A stretch of 64,000 nucleotides of DNA from Geobacillus thermocatenulatus (GTDB taxonomy: Bacteria; Bacillota; Bacilli; Bacillales; Anoxybacillaceae). Under the pieces are notes generated by a model. It was given only the letters and a program-made list of their open reading frames with translations, made no database searches and was not told the origin of the DNA. This document shows positions 22,728 to 34,038 of the stretch, in pieces; the stretch's first letter is position 1; each line of letters starts with the position of its first letter. Location of the stretch: NCBI RefSeq assembly GCF_002217655.1, contig NZ_NEWK01000001.1, positions 1,064,001-1,128,000 of the forward strand. The letters are read 5' to 3'. The translations under genes were made by a program, and so were the position numbers.

Positions 22728-22756
22728 ATAAGAGTCCTTTGCGGCTCTTATTTTTC
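22728..22756 (+). terminator. Terminator after mltG
   Basis: TAAGAG (22729-22734) pairs with CTCTTA (22745-22750), followed by a T run to 22755. It lies 30 bp before repeat element copy A. Confidence 0.65.
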
Positions 22757-22784
22757 ATGACGACAAAGAGCAAATGTCGGGTTG

Positions 22785-23025
22785 TATATAGATGCAATTG
22801 GAAGCTTTGCTATTTGTCGTTTTTCCCGAGTATTTGATCGACTGTCGGGCGACCGAACAACGCCGCTTAAAGACCCATATATGGATCTGTGAAGCAGGCC
22901 GGTTGTTCGGTCTTCCGTCACGCCAAGACGTGACGAAGAAGCCTTTGGCTTGCCTCCGACAGTCGAAAATGGGCAAGCCGCTTTTCCGTCAAGGATATGG
23001 TAAACTTTTTCGTTGCATCTATATA
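22785..23025 (-). repeat. Interspersed nested-hairpin element, copy A
   Basis: A 241-bp noncoding element between mltG and trmR, bounded by perfect 13-bp inverted repeats: TATATAGATGCAA (22785-22797) and TTGCATCTATATA (23013-23025). Inside are nested pairings: P1 22839-22848 with 22956-22965 (CGACTGTCGG/CCGACAGTCG), P3 22851-22861 with 22902-22912 (GACCGAACAAC/GTTGTTCGGTC), P4 hairpin 22871-22888, and P2 hairpin 22917-22934. It is inverted relative to copies B (31622-31857) and C (37869-38110). No ORF of note and no clear target duplication. A MITE-like element is the likeliest class. Confidence 0.85.
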
Positions 23026-23078
23026 GTTCAACTTTGGCAAGCGCTTTTCAGTTTGCTGACGGCAGGGAGGAATTCCTC

Positions 23079-23732
23079 TTGCTTTCCCATGACATGGTTT
23101 TGTACTTGAAAAAGCTGCGTCCGACGCCGGATGAGGACATTGAGGAGATGGAGCAGTACGCCTATCGGCACCGCATACCGATCATCGATCCGGTGAGCGT
23201 CGAAGTGCTGTTGTTCATCTTGAAGCTGATCAGGCCGCGCTGCATTTTGGAAATCGGCACAGCGATCGGCTATTCGGCGATCCGGATGGCAAAGGCGCTG
23301 CCGGATGCGCGCATTGTGACGATCGAAAAAGACCGGGAGCGGTATGAGCGCGCCCGTTTTTACATCGAAAAGACGAACACCAAGCGGCAAATCGAGGCGG
23401 TGTTGGGCGATGCGCTCGCGGTCGAGGCCGATGTGGCGGCCGCCGCGCCGTTTGATGTGCTGTTTATTGATGCCGCCAAAGGGCAATATGAGCGCTTTTT
23501 TACGCTCTATGAGCCGTTTGTGGCTACAGGCGGCCTCATCATCAGCGACAACGTCTTGTTTAAGGGGCTCGTCGCCGCCGAAGCGCCGGCGGACAATCGA
23601 CGGCTCTGGAACATCGCTCGAAAAATTCGCCGCTACAATGAGTGGCTCATGAGTCGAAGCGGTTATGATACGGTCATCATTCCGGTCGGCGATGGGCTCG
23701 CCATATCGAAAAAACGAGGTGAAGAACAGTGA
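23079..23732 (+). CDS. trmR: tRNA 5-hydroxyuridine methyltransferase TrmR
   Basis: SAM-dependent O-methyltransferase (YrrM) that turns ho5U34 of tRNA into mo5U34. The 217-residue protein has the SAM site LEIGTAIGYSAIRMA (about residues 52-66), an acidic E after strand 2 (IVTIEKD), and DVLFIDAAKGQYERFF (about 125-140). TTG at 23079 sits 8 nt after GGGAGG; the frame continues upstream into repeat copy A, so longer starts are artefacts. It overlaps trhP1 by 4 bp, matching the yrrM-yrrN-yrrO order of B. subtilis. Confidence 0.92.
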   Translation: MLSHDMVLYLKKLRPTPDEDIEEMEQYAYRHRIPIIDPVSVEVLLFILKLIRPRCILEIGTAIGYSAIRMAKALPDARIVTIEKDRERYERARFYIEKTNTKRQIEAVLGDALAVEADVAAAAPFDVLFIDAAKGQYERFFTLYEPFVATGGLIISDNVLFKGLVAAEAPADNRRLWNIARKIRRYNEWLMSRSGYDTVIIPVGDGLAISKKRGEEQ

Positions 23733-24658
23733 AAAAACCCGAATTGCTCGTGACGCCGACGAGCGTTGCCCATATCGACGAGCTGGCTGAAGCCGGAGCG
23801 GACGCGGTCATCATTGGGGAGCAGCGCTACGGTTTGCGGCTTGCCGGCGAATTTTCCCGCGCCGATGTTGCTGCCGCCGTCAAAGCCGCCCACCGGCGCG
23901 GCATGAACGTGTATGTGGCGATGAACGCCATTTTCCATAACGATAAAGTGGACGAGCTTGGCGACTACGTCGCGTTTTTGGCTGATGTCGGCGCCGATGC
24001 CATCGTCTTCGGCGATCCCGCGGTGCTCTTGACTGTCCGAGAAACGGCGCCGCACATGAAGCTCCACTGGAGCACGGAGACGACAGCGACGAACTGGTAC
24101 GCGTGCAACTACTGGGGGAGGAAAGGGGCAAAGCGCGCCGTCTTGGCCCGCGAGTTGAACATGGACGCCATTTTGGAAATCAAAGCCCATGCCGAAGTGG
24201 AAATCGAGGTGCAAGTGCATGGGGCGACGTGCATGTACCAATCGAAGCGTTCGCTCATCGGTAGCTATTTTGAATATCAAGGGAAAGTGATGGAAGTTGA
24301 ACGGAAGAAGTACGAAAAAGGGATGTTTCTTTACGACAAAGAGCGTGACAACAAATATCCGATTTTTGAAGACGAAAACGGCACGCATATTATGAGCCCG
24401 AACGATGTTTGCATCATCGACGAGCTTGGCGACATGATCGAAGCCGGCATTGACAGCTTTAAAATTGACGGGATTTTGCACGAGCCGCGCTACATTACCG
24501 ACGTGACGAAGCTGTACCGCCGCGCCATCGATTTATGCGCCGATGACCGCGAGCGGTACGAACGGGAAAAAGAGGAGCTGCTTGCGGCCGTTGAAGCGCT
24601 TCAGCCGCCGCACCGCCGCATCGACACCGGATTTTTCTTCAAGGAGACCGTTTATTGA
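23729..24658 (+). CDS. trhP1: tRNA hydroxylation protein, U32 peptidase family, subunit 1
   Basis: A 309-residue U32-family protein (YrrN). Despite the family name, members of this group act in prephenate-dependent hydroxylation of tRNA U34 (ho5U), the substrate for TrmR. Visible motifs are ELVTPTSVAHIDELAEAGAD-like N-terminus, VQVHGATCMYQSKRSLIGSY and GIDSFKIDGILHEP. The GTG start overlaps the end of trmR. Unlike trhP2 it has few Cys residues in the middle. Confidence 0.9.
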   Translation: MKKPELLVTPTSVAHIDELAEAGADAVIIGEQRYGLRLAGEFSRADVAAAVKAAHRRGMNVYVAMNAIFHNDKVDELGDYVAFLADVGADAIVFGDPAVLLTVRETAPHMKLHWSTETTATNWYACNYWGRKGAKRAVLARELNMDAILEIKAHAEVEIEVQVHGATCMYQSKRSLIGSYFEYQGKVMEVERKKYEKGMFLYDKERDNKYPIFEDENGTHIMSPNDVCIIDELGDMIEAGIDSFKIDGILHEPRYITDVTKLYRRAIDLCADDRERYEREKEELLAAVEALQPPHRRIDTGFFFKETVY

Positions 24659-24676
24659 GAAAAGGAGGGAAGCAGC

Positions 24677-25945
24677 ATGCTTGTAAAAAATGATCGCATC
24701 TCCGAGATCATTGACGGCAAGCGCGTCATTGTGAAAAAGCCAGAGCTGCTCGCCCCGGCCGGCAACTTGGAAAAACTGAAAATCGCCGTCCATTACGGCG
24801 CAGACGCTGTCTTTATCGGAGGTCAGGAGTACAGCTTGCGCGCCAACGCCGACAACTTTACGATCGAGGAAATTCGCGAAGGGGTCGAATTTGCCAATCG
24901 ATACGGAGCCAAAGTATACGTAACGGCCAATATTTACGCCCATAATGAAAACATCCCTGGCCTTGATGACTATTTGCGGGCGCTTGAAGATGCCGGTGTT
25001 TGCGGCATCATCGTCGCCGACCCGCTCATCATCGAAACGGCGCGCCGGGTGGCGCCGAAGCTTGAAGTGCATTTAAGCACGCAGCAATCGCTTGCCAACT
25101 GGAAAGCGGTCCAATTTTGGAAAGAGGAAGGGCTCGAGCGGGTTGTGCTCGCTCGTGAAGTGGGCGCAGAAGAAATCCGGCAGATCAAAGAGAAAGTCGA
25201 TATTGAAATCGAGGCGTTCATCCATGGGGCGATGTGTTCGGCCTACTCCGGCCGCTGTGTATTGAGCAACCATATGACGGCGCGCGACTCCAACCGCGGC
25301 GGATGCTGCCAGTCGTGCCGCTGGGATTACGATTTGTATCAGCTCTCGGACGGCCGGGAAATTCCGTTGTTTGAAAAAGGGGACGCCCCGTTTGCGATGA
25401 GCGCGAAAGATTTGAACTTAATCCGCGCCATTCCGGTGATGATCGAATTGGGTGTGGATAGCTTGAAAATTGAAGGGCGGATGAAATCGATCCATTACGT
25501 GGCGACGGTTGTCAGTGTCTACCGGAAAGTCATTGATGCCTACTGCGCTGACCCAGACCATTTCATGATCCGCGAAGAGTGGGTGCGGGAGCTGGAGAAA
25601 TGCGCCAACCGCGAGACGGCGCCGTCGTTCTTTGACGGCTTCCCGGATTATACGAACCATATGTACGGCACGCACAGCCGGAAAACGACGCATGAATTCG
25701 CCGGTTTGGTGCTTGGCTATGACCCGAAGACGGGCATCGCCACCGTCCAGCAGCGCAATCATTTCCGCCCGGGCGATGAAGTCGAATTTTTCGGTCCGGA
25801 AATTGAAAACTTCACCCAAGTGATTGAAAAAATTTGGGACGAAGACGGCAACGAGCTTGATGCGGCGCGCCATCCGCTGCAAATCGTGAAGTTTAAGGTC
25901 AAGCGCCCTCTCTTCCCGTACAACATGATGAGAAAGGAGAATTAA
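24677..25945 (+). CDS. trhP2: tRNA hydroxylation protein, U32 peptidase family, subunit 2
   Basis: A 422-residue paralogue of trhP1 (YrrO). It contains [20 protein letters not shown], the U32 signature [20 protein letters not shown], and the Cys cluster [11 protein letters not shown] expected for Fe-S cluster binding, then [34 protein letters not shown] precedes ATG. With trhP1 and trmR it completes the mo5U34 pathway; udk follows by 1 bp. Confidence 0.92.
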   Translation: MLVKNDRISEIIDGKRVIVKKPELLAPAGNLEKLKIAVHYGADAVFIGGQEYSLRANADNFTIEEIREGVEFANRYGAKVYVTANIYAHNENIPGLDDYLRALEDAGVCGIIVADPLIIETARRVAPKLEVHLSTQQSLANWKAVQFWKEEGLERVVLAREVGAEEIRQIKEKVDIEIEAFIHGAMCSAYSGRCVLSNHMTARDSNRGGCCQSCRWDYDLYQLSDGREIPLFEKGDAPFAMSAKDLNLIRAIPVMIELGVDSLKIEGRMKSIHYVATVVSVYRKVIDAYCADPDHFMIREEWVRELEKCANRETAPSFFDGFPDYTNHMYGTHSRKTTHEFAGLVLGYDPKTGIATVQQRNHFRPGDEVEFFGPEIENFTQVIEKIWDEDGNELDAARHPLQIVKFKVKRPLFPYNMMRKEN

Positions 25946-25946
25946 G

Positions 25947-26582
25947 ATGGGGAAGAAGCCCGTTGTCATCGGCGTCGCCGGCGGCTCCGGCTCGGGGAAG
26001 ACGAGCGTCGCCCGCGCGATTTACGACCATTTCGGCGACCGCTCGATCCTTGTTTTGGAGCAAGATTTTTACTATAAAGACCAAAGCCATCTTTCGTTTG
26101 AAGAGCGGCTGAAGACGAACTATGACCATCCGCTGGCGTTTGACAACGATTTGTTGATTGAGCATATTCATAAGCTGCTTCGCTATGAGCCGATTGACAA
26201 GCCGGTGTACGATTATACGCTGCACACTCGCTCAAGCGACGTCATTCGCGTGGAGCCAAAGGATGTCATCATCGTGGAGGGCATTCTTGTCTTGGAGGAT
26301 GAGCGGCTCCGCAATTTAATGGACATTAAAGTATATGTCGACACCGACCCGGACATCCGCATCATCCGCCGTCTCATCCGCGATATGAAAGAGCGCGGCC
26401 GCACGTTCGATTCAGTCATCGAGCAATATTTGTCCGTCGTCCGGCCGATGCACAACCAGTTTGTCGAACCGACGAAGCGCTACGCGGATGTGATCATTCC
26501 GGAAGGCGGACAGAACGTCGTCGCCATCGATTTAATGGTGGCAAAAATTCGCACAGTTCTTGAACAAAAAGCGGTTTTGTAA
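25947..26582 (+). CDS. udk: Uridine kinase
   Basis: Phosphorylates uridine and cytidine in pyrimidine salvage. 211 residues, normal for the family. Walker A is [17 protein letters not shown] (residues 9-25). DQDFYYKD-like and FDHPLAFD-like segments appear as [20 protein letters not shown] and [11 protein letters not shown]. It follows trhP2 almost without a gap, as in B. subtilis. Confidence 0.96.
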   Translation: MGKKPVVIGVAGGSGSGKTSVARAIYDHFGDRSILVLEQDFYYKDQSHLSFEERLKTNYDHPLAFDNDLLIEHIHKLLRYEPIDKPVYDYTLHTRSSDVIRVEPKDVIIVEGILVLEDERLRNLMDIKVYVDTDPDIRIIRRLIRDMKERGRTFDSVIEQYLSVVRPMHNQFVEPTKRYADVIIPEGGQNVVAIDLMVAKIRTVLEQKAVL

Positions 26583-26624
26583 TAACATAACAGAGACAAA
26601 ACAATATATTATATAACAAGTAAG

Positions 26625-26662
26625 CGTACGAACAGCCGTTTTTGCTGTTCGTACGTTTTACA
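26625..26662 (+). terminator. Terminator after udk
   Basis: A perfect 12-bp stem: CGTACGAACAGC (26625-26636) with GCTGTTCGTACG (26644-26655), then TTTTA. Confidence 0.9.
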
Positions 26663-26692
26663 TAATGCAGAATATATAGAGGAGTGAGATGA

Positions 26693-27169
26693 ATGGCGAA
26701 CGAAAAGCAGTATCCGATGACGAAAGAGGGAAAAGAGAAACTGGAACAAGAGCTTGAGTACTTAAAAACGGTCAAGCGGAAAGAAGTGGTGGAGCGCATT
26801 AAGATTGCGCGCGGGTTCGGGGATTTGTCGGAAAACTCGGAGTACGATGCTGCCAAAGATGAGCAGGCGTTTGTCGAATCGCGCATCCAAATGCTTGAAA
26901 ACATGATCCGCAACGCCGTCATCATTGAAGAAGACAAAGAAAACCCGGACGTCGTCTCGCTCGGCAAGTCGGTCACGTTCATTGAACTGCCGGACGGCGA
27001 GGAAGAGACGTATACGATCGTCGGCAGCGCTGAAGCCGATCCGTTTGAAGGGAAAATTTCCAACGACTCGCCGATTGCGAAATCGCTTCTCGGCCGCCGC
27101 GTCGGCGATGAGGTGACGGTGCAAACGCCGGGCGGGGAAATGCTTGTGAAAATCGTGGCTGTGAACTAA
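26693..27169 (+). CDS. greA: Transcription elongation factor GreA
   Basis: Stimulates RNA cleavage by backtracked RNA polymerase. 158 residues, normal length. The N-terminal coiled coil with acidic tip ([20 protein letters not shown], then [15 protein letters not shown]) is followed by the FKBP-like C-terminal domain ([18 protein letters not shown]). RBS AGGAGTGAG precedes ATG. Confidence 0.97.
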   Translation: MANEKQYPMTKEGKEKLEQELEYLKTVKRKEVVERIKIARGFGDLSENSEYDAAKDEQAFVESRIQMLENMIRNAVIIEEDKENPDVVSLGKSVTFIELPDGEEETYTIVGSAEADPFEGKISNDSPIAKSLLGRRVGDEVTVQTPGGEMLVKIVAVN

Positions 27170-27186
27170 AGGCGGCCGACCTGAAC

Positions 27187-27275
27187 AAGCGGCGGTGTGC
27201 GAAGCGAAGAAAATTGCCGCCGCTTGACGTTTCAAACGGAAACACCTCGTCAACACTGATGATGAGGTGTTTTCT
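27187..27275 (+). promoter_or_regulatory. Twin hairpins after greA; second one carries the pbpI RBS
   Basis: Hairpin 1: AAGCGGCGG (27187-27195) with CCGCCGCTT (27217-27225). Hairpin 2: AAACACCTC (27240-27248) with GAGGTGTTT (27264-27272), followed by TCTTT. Hairpin 2 looks like the greA terminator. Its 3' arm GAGGTG (27264-27269) is also the only RBS for the pbpI ATG at 27278, 8 nt away. Translation of pbpI would be blocked while this stem is formed. Confidence 0.65.
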
Positions 27276-27277
27276 TT

Positions 27278-29050
27278 ATGTGGAAAAAGCGAACGCTTGT
27301 CATGCTTGCTCTCATTCAATTGGGCTTGTTGTTGCTTGTCGGGCGGCTCGCGCAAATTCAGCTCATTGACACCGAGTCGTTTGCCAATCATAATTTAATT
27401 GCCGAAAGCGTCGCCCAGCGGACACAAGAACTGATCATTGACGACGGGCGCGGCTCGTTCATCGACCGAAATGGCGCGCCGCTCACGAAGCGATACGTGC
27501 CGTCGCTTGTCTTATTCCCGTTTTTAACGGCAATGAAATGGCCGATGGAACAAGTCGCCCGCATCGCCGGCGTCTCTGAAGAAGAGATTCGCCGCCAACT
27601 TGAGCAGGCGGACGGTCCATTCGTCTTAGAGAAGGATGGAGAGCCGCTCGTCTTGAGCGCCCAGCAAATGAAGCAAATTAACGATTTGCGCATTCCGGGG
27701 GTATTTGCCGTCAACAAGCAATATCCGCTGGAAACGGTGTACGCCCCGCATTTGCTTGGCTTCACCCGTCCAGATCAGGAGCTCATCAAGAAGCGTTATC
27801 CAAAACGGCCGTTGCCGCCAAAGACCGAAGTGGGCATTCAAGGACTTGAGAAGGCGTTTGATGAATTTTTGCTCGCCGACGGCGAAACGAAGCTGCTTTA
27901 TCACGTTGACGCCGAAGGGCGGCCGCTGTTTGGGCTTGATGTCAAATACAGCGACACGGGCAACCCGTTTTATCCCGTCACCGTCCAAACGACGCTTGAC
28001 CGTGACTTGCAGCAAGAGATGGAGCAGATCGTTGACCGATACGGGTTGAAAAAAGGCGGTCTCGTTTTGCTGGATATTGACACAAACAGTGTGCTCGCCA
28101 TGGTCAGCCGTCCAAACATGGACCCGCGTGATCCGTACAAAAACCGCGGGGCAGAAAACCAAATCGTGTTGCCGCAAATCCCCGGCTCGATTTTGAAAAC
28201 CGTCATTGCGGCTGCGGCGCTTGATGAGGGGCTCGCCTCGCTTGAGACAACGTTTGACTGCAGCCGAAAAATTGACGGCAAAACCCGCGATGAGGAGCAT
28301 GATTACGGCATGCTTGATTTAGCGGACAGCTTTGCCGTCAGTTGCAACAATGCGTTCGCCACGCTTGGCAAGCAGTTGATCGAGCACGATCCGGATGCGT
28401 TTGAAACGTATGCGAGAAAGCTCGGGCTGTATCCGACGGCCGGCTGGGAAGGGGCGGTGTACCATGAAGAGCATTTCCGTCAGTTCCCGGAGGAGCAGAA
28501 GGGGACGATTTGGCATGATCCGCGCGACAAGCGGGTGCCACTTGCGGTGGCGCAAACGGCGATCGGGCAAAAAAATGTACGCGTCTCGCCGCTTGGCGTC
28601 GCCAACATGATGGCGACCATCGCCCGCGGCGGCGAAGCGCTTCAGGTGCGGGCCGTTGACAAAGTGCTGTATAAAAACGGTGCGATCCTCTTTTCGTTTC
28701 CGCCTCAACCGGCTTCAGACATGGCGCCGATCGCCCCGCAGACGGCTGAAGAACTGCAGCGGCTTTTGCGCGGCGTTGTCACCAAAGAGGATGGCACCGG
28801 CCGCCGCTTCCGTTCGCTGCCGTATCCGGTCGCCGGCAAATCCGGGACGGCGGAGACAGGAAAAATGGACGGCGGCGCTGAATTGATTAATAAATGGTTT
28901 GCTGGCTATTTTCCAGCCGACCGTCCGAAATACGCCCTTGCTGTCGTTGAGCTCGACTGCCCGAGCGGGCGGGCTTCGACGAATGATGTGTTCGCCGCTG
29001 CAGTCGAGGTGCTTTATGCTTATGACCGCGCCAAAAATGAAGTGAAGTGA
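27278..29050 (+). CDS. pbpI: Class B penicillin-binding protein PbpI (PBP4b)
   Basis: D,D-transpeptidase of peptidoglycan; 590 residues (YrrR). It has an N-terminal membrane anchor (residues 5-25), a PBP dimer domain, and the transpeptidase motifs SILK (GSILKTVIAAAA, about residue 307), SCN (AVSCNNAFATL, about 350) and KSGTAETG (about 525). In B. subtilis this gene is mother-cell specific under sigma-E and is cotranscribed with yrrS. I see no convincing sigma-E promoter in the short gap after greA. Confidence 0.92.
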   Translation: MWKKRTLVMLALIQLGLLLLVGRLAQIQLIDTESFANHNLIAESVAQRTQELIIDDGRGSFIDRNGAPLTKRYVPSLVLFPFLTAMKWPMEQVARIAGVSEEEIRRQLEQADGPFVLEKDGEPLVLSAQQMKQINDLRIPGVFAVNKQYPLETVYAPHLLGFTRPDQELIKKRYPKRPLPPKTEVGIQGLEKAFDEFLLADGETKLLYHVDAEGRPLFGLDVKYSDTGNPFYPVTVQTTLDRDLQQEMEQIVDRYGLKKGGLVLLDIDTNSVLAMVSRPNMDPRDPYKNRGAENQIVLPQIPGSILKTVIAAAALDEGLASLETTFDCSRKIDGKTRDEEHDYGMLDLADSFAVSCNNAFATLGKQLIEHDPDAFETYARKLGLYPTAGWEGAVYHEEHFRQFPEEQKGTIWHDPRDKRVPLAVAQTAIGQKNVRVSPLGVANMMATIARGGEALQVRAVDKVLYKNGAILFSFPPQPASDMAPIAPQTAEELQRLLRGVVTKEDGTGRRFRSLPYPVAGKSGTAETGKMDGGAELINKWFAGYFPADRPKYALAVVELDCPSGRASTNDVFAAAVEVLYAYDRAKNEVK

Positions 29051-29116
29051 CGAACCAAATGTAAGGGGAATCCATGTTTCCAGCACGAACATCATCCAAA
29101 GAAGGGAGAGGAGACG

Positions 29117-29740
29117 GTGGGGCAAATCGAGACGCGCTTTGCCGCCCGCGCCAAGCGGCGGAGGATCAACCGTTGGCTCAATGGAGCCATTGCCGTTGTC
29201 GTGCTGCTCATTTTGATTGTCGGCGGGAACTTGCTGTTTGGCGGCGAACCGAGCAAGAAGGAGATGGATCGCGAAGCCAAAACAGAAGCGGCCAATGCGA
29301 AGCGGGTGGAAGTGGAAACAGGCAAAGCGGCGGCGCCGACGGAAGCTGAAACGCCGGCCGAGGAAGAAGACGCTGCTTCCACCGATGAAACGAGTAAAGC
29401 CGGTGCGACAGAAACGCCGGGGCCGCCGGGATCCAACGTTGAAAAAGAAATCGTCAATCCGGCATGGCAGCCGATCGGTACGACGCAATCGGAGCCGCAT
29501 GAAACGGTGTTTAAGAAAGATTCCGTCGACTGGAAGGAAATGCTCGATGCCGTCAGCTATGCGACCGGCATCGCTCCGGAGGAGATGATCGTTTGGTTCA
29601 TCGGCAACAACGGACCGAACAAAGCAGTCGCGACGATTTCGACGAAAGATCAAGCCGCCCATTACAAAGTGTACATTGAATGGGTGACGAACGAAGGCTG
29701 GAAGCCGACGAAGGTGCAAAAGTTGAAACAAAAGCCATAA
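29117..29740 (+). CDS. yrrS: DUF1510 membrane-anchored protein YrrS
   Basis: A 207-residue protein: a basic start (MGQIETRFAARAKRRR), one membrane helix (about residues 22-42), a low-complexity Glu/Ala/Thr/Pro linker (about 45-105) and a C-terminal globular DUF1510 domain (NPAWQPIGTTQSEPHET, SVDWKEMLDAVSYATGI). GTG start with AGGGAGAGGAGACG. It follows pbpI, its usual partner, and may help in spore or envelope formation. Topology suggests an extracytoplasmic C-terminus. Confidence 0.88.
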   Translation: MGQIETRFAARAKRRRINRWLNGAIAVVVLLILIVGGNLLFGGEPSKKEMDREAKTEAANAKRVEVETGKAAAPTEAETPAEEEDAASTDETSKAGATETPGPPGSNVEKEIVNPAWQPIGTTQSEPHETVFKKDSVDWKEMLDAVSYATGIAPEEMIVWFIGNNGPNKAVATISTKDQAAHYKVYIEWVTNEGWKPTKVQKLKQKP

Positions 29741-29826
29741 GCGGTATGATGAGGGGAAGCGGAGTTATTCGAAACGTTGGCGGCATCAGTGAAGCAATGG
29801 CGGTTCACCAGCGGCGGAAACATACA

Positions 29827-29862
29827 CAGGCGCCCCAAAACGAAGGGCGCCTGTTATTTTTT
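29827..29862 (+). terminator. Terminator after yrrS
   Basis: CAGGCGCCC (29827-29835) pairs with GGGCGCCTG (29845-29853), then TTATTTTTT. It overlaps the 3' end of the converging yrzA. Confidence 0.8.
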
Positions 29863-30063
29863 CGCTTTGAAATGAACGACTGCGCTGTAGAACCGCTTTC
29901 CGTTTTCCATGACGTGCATTTGATGGGATACATGATGGACGGAAAGCAAGAGCGCCTTGTTATGTTCAATTTGTTCGTTGATTTTTTTCTCGAGCGTCCG
30001 CAAGTCGTCCGCTTCAAAAAATTCGATTTTGTCCTCGATCAAATCAAGAGAAATGTTCGGCAT
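29854..30063 (-). CDS. yrzA: DUF2536 small protein YrzA
   Basis: A 69-residue protein (MPNISLDLIEDKIEFFEADD start; end YSAVVHFKAKK) matching YrzA of B. subtilis in size and place. RBS GAAAGGAGGAAGAACG lies upstream on the minus strand. It is divergent from yrrT and converges on yrrS. The function is unknown. Confidence 0.87.
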   Translation of the reverse strand: MPNISLDLIEDKIEFFEADDLRTLEKKINEQIEHNKALLLSVHHVSHQMHVMENGKRFYSAVVHFKAKK

Positions 30064-30208
30064 CGTTCTTCCTCCTTTCCATTGTCAGTGTAGCAAATTT
30101 TCCCGCCCTCATCCACCGATGTACAAGGGGGAACAATACGAACGAAACATGATCGTTGAACAAGGGAAAAACATATGCTACAGTAAGAGCAGGCAATACG
30201 AAAAAACA

Positions 30209-30230
30209 TACTATATTTATAGGAATTATA
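30209..30230 (+). promoter_or_regulatory. Candidate CymR operator before yrrT
   Basis: An A/T-rich stretch ending TATAGGAATTATA (30218-30230) lies 23 bp before the yrrT start. CymR sites in B. subtilis carry a conserved GGAATT within an A/T-rich frame, and the yrrT operon is a known CymR target there. The match is by eye. The cymR gene is in this window at 9404-9820. Confidence 0.5.
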
Positions 30231-30252
30231 AACTTTTTTGGGGTGTGACCAT

Positions 30253-30900
30253 ATGGGCAGAGAGTTTCTGGACTTGTTTGAGCAATGGGCGGAATCGTAT
30301 GACCGATCGGTCGAAGGATACGATGAGCAATATCGAGACGTGTTTGCCGGTTATGACCGCATTTTAAGCACGGTCGCCGACAAAGCCGGCCAAGTTGTGC
30401 TCGAGTTTGGCGTCGGCACAGGCAACTTGACGAAAAAGCTGCTTGAGCGCGGCAAGCAGGTGTACGGGATCGAGCCATCGGCGCCGATGAGGAAAAAAGC
30501 AGCGGAAAAGCTCAGCGGGCGAGCGGTCATTCTGGACGGCGATTTTTTGCAATTTCCGACACCGCCGGGGCCGATCGACACGATCGCCAGCACGTATGCG
30601 TTTCATCATTTGACGGATGCGGAAAAAGACGAAGCGCTGGCCAAATATAGTCAATTGCTCCATCCGGGTGGTAAAATAGTGTTTGCCGATACGGCGTTTC
30701 GCGACAAAGAAGCGTTCCGCCAAGCGATTGAGGAAGCCCGGGCGCGCGGCTTTCACGATTTGGCCGACGATTTGGAACGCGAATATTATACGACGCTTGA
30801 CGTATTGGCATCACTGTTTTCCAAGCATGGCTTTTCCGTCTCCTTTGCGCAGCAAAACGCGTTCGTCTGGGTGATGGAGGCGGTGAAACAAACGACATAG
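30253..30900 (+). CDS. yrrT: SAM-dependent methyltransferase YrrT
   Basis: A 215-residue class I methyltransferase starting [20 protein letters not shown]. The SAM site is [20 protein letters not shown] (about residues 47-66). It heads the methionine-to-cysteine operon (yrrT-mtnN-mccA-mccB); its proposed role is to make S-adenosylhomocysteine for MtnN, though the acceptor is unknown. The ATG at 30253 follows GGGGTG and matches the B. subtilis N-terminus. Confidence 0.9.
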   Translation: MGREFLDLFEQWAESYDRSVEGYDEQYRDVFAGYDRILSTVADKAGQVVLEFGVGTGNLTKKLLERGKQVYGIEPSAPMRKKAAEKLSGRAVILDGDFLQFPTPPGPIDTIASTYAFHHLTDAEKDEALAKYSQLLHPGGKIVFADTAFRDKEAFRQAIEEARARGFHDLADDLEREYYTTLDVLASLFSKHGFSVSFAQQNAFVWVMEAVKQTT

Positions 30901-30914
30901 AAAGAGGGAGAACG

Positions 30915-31622
30915 ATGAAAGCAGCCATTATTGGAGCCATGGAAGAGGAAGTGGCGATTTTGCGTTCGCGCATGGAAGGGCGCGAGGAAACGGTCATCGC
31001 CGGGTGCGAATTTTCCAAAGGGAGCCTTGACGGCGTGGAGGCGGTGTTGTTGAAATCTGGGATCGGTAAAGTGAACGCCGCCATGGGAACGACGCTTCTG
31101 CTTGACCGCTTTCGCCCTGACTTCGTGATTAACACGGGGTCAGCTGGCGGATTTTTGCCTTCGCTTCGTGTCGGAGATCTTGTCATTTCCGAGGAAGTCG
31201 TCCATCATGACGTCGATGTGACCGCATTCGGCTACGCTTACGGGCAAGTGCCCGGCCTGCCGGAGCGCTACCGGGCGGATGAGGCGCTTGTTGAGGCGGC
31301 CAAGCAGGCGGCGGCGCGGCTTGATGGCCTGCAGGCAGTGACCGGCTTGATCGCCACCGGCGATTCGTTTATGAACGATCCAACGCGAGTCGAATTTGTG
31401 CGCGGCCAGTTTCCGGAATTGTGCGCCGTCGAAATGGAAGCGGCGGCGATCGCTCAAGTGTGCGTGCAATTTGGGACGCCGTTTGTCATCATCCGGGCGT
31501 TGTCTGATATTGCGGATGAGGAATCGAACGTGTCGTTTGAACAGTTTTTGGAGACGGCCGCGAAACATTCGGCTGAACTGGTCTTGTCGATGCTTTCTGT
31601 TATGAAACAGAAGCGCGATTAA
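30915..31622 (+). CDS. mtnN: 5'-methylthioadenosine/S-adenosylhomocysteine nucleosidase
   Basis: Removes adenine from MTA and SAH in methionine salvage and methyl recycling. 235 residues. The fold signature starts [20 protein letters not shown]; the catalytic Glu and base-binding region are in [18 protein letters not shown] (about residue 172), and the catalytic Asp in [11 protein letters not shown] (about 197). The TAA stop touches repeat copy B, so the last codons may have been set by its insertion. Confidence 0.95.
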   Translation: MKAAIIGAMEEEVAILRSRMEGREETVIAGCEFSKGSLDGVEAVLLKSGIGKVNAAMGTTLLLDRFRPDFVINTGSAGGFLPSLRVGDLVISEEVVHHDVDVTAFGYAYGQVPGLPERYRADEALVEAAKQAAARLDGLQAVTGLIATGDSFMNDPTRVEFVRGQFPELCAVEMEAAAIAQVCVQFGTPFVIIRALSDIADEESNVSFEQFLETAAKHSAELVLSMLSVMKQKRD

Positions 31623-31857
31623 GATGCAGCGAAAAAGTTTACCGTATCCTTGACGAAAAAGCAGCTTGTCTATGTTCTCGACTGTCGGAGGCAAGCCGCA
31701 GGCTCCTTTGTCACGCCTTGGCGTGACGGAAGACCGAACAACCGTCTGCTTCACAGACCCATATATGGGTCTTTAAGCGGTGTTGTTCGGTCGCCCGACA
31801 GTCGATCGAATACTCGGTAAAGTTGCAAATGGTGATGCTTCAAATTGCATCTATATA
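31622..31857 (+). repeat. Interspersed nested-hairpin element, copy B
   Basis: About 236 bp filling most of the mtnN-mccA gap. It is closely similar to the reverse complement of copy A. Pairings visible: P1 CGACTGTCGG/CCGACAGTCG, P2 GTCACGCCTTGGCGTGAC (perfect hairpin), P3 GACCGAACAAC/GTTGTTCGGTC, and P4 AGACCCATATATGGGTCT (perfect hairpin inside P3). The right end TTGCATCTATATA (31845-31857) is intact; the left end is eroded to AAGATGCAGC and merges with the mtnN stop codon. Confidence 0.85.
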
Positions 31858-31916
31858 GACAACAAAACACCGCCGTTTTGCTGCTAAACTGAGCGTGAAG
31901 AAACGGAGTGACTGGT

Positions 31917-33976
<2,060 letters not shown>

Positions 33977-34038
33977 AATTGCCGCTCCCCCCTTCCGTCC
34001 ATGTATGATACAGTGAAAGGGGAGAGGAGGGATCGGGC

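Noticed and set aside
22792-23109. A 105-codon ORF through repeat copy A
   Set aside because: It crosses the palindromic element and runs into trmR in another frame; the other copies do not keep a frame, so the element is noncoding.
28715-29731. A 338-codon minus-strand ORF opposite pbpI and yrrS
   Set aside because: Antisense to two well-supported genes, low-complexity Arg/Phe-rich composition, no RBS.
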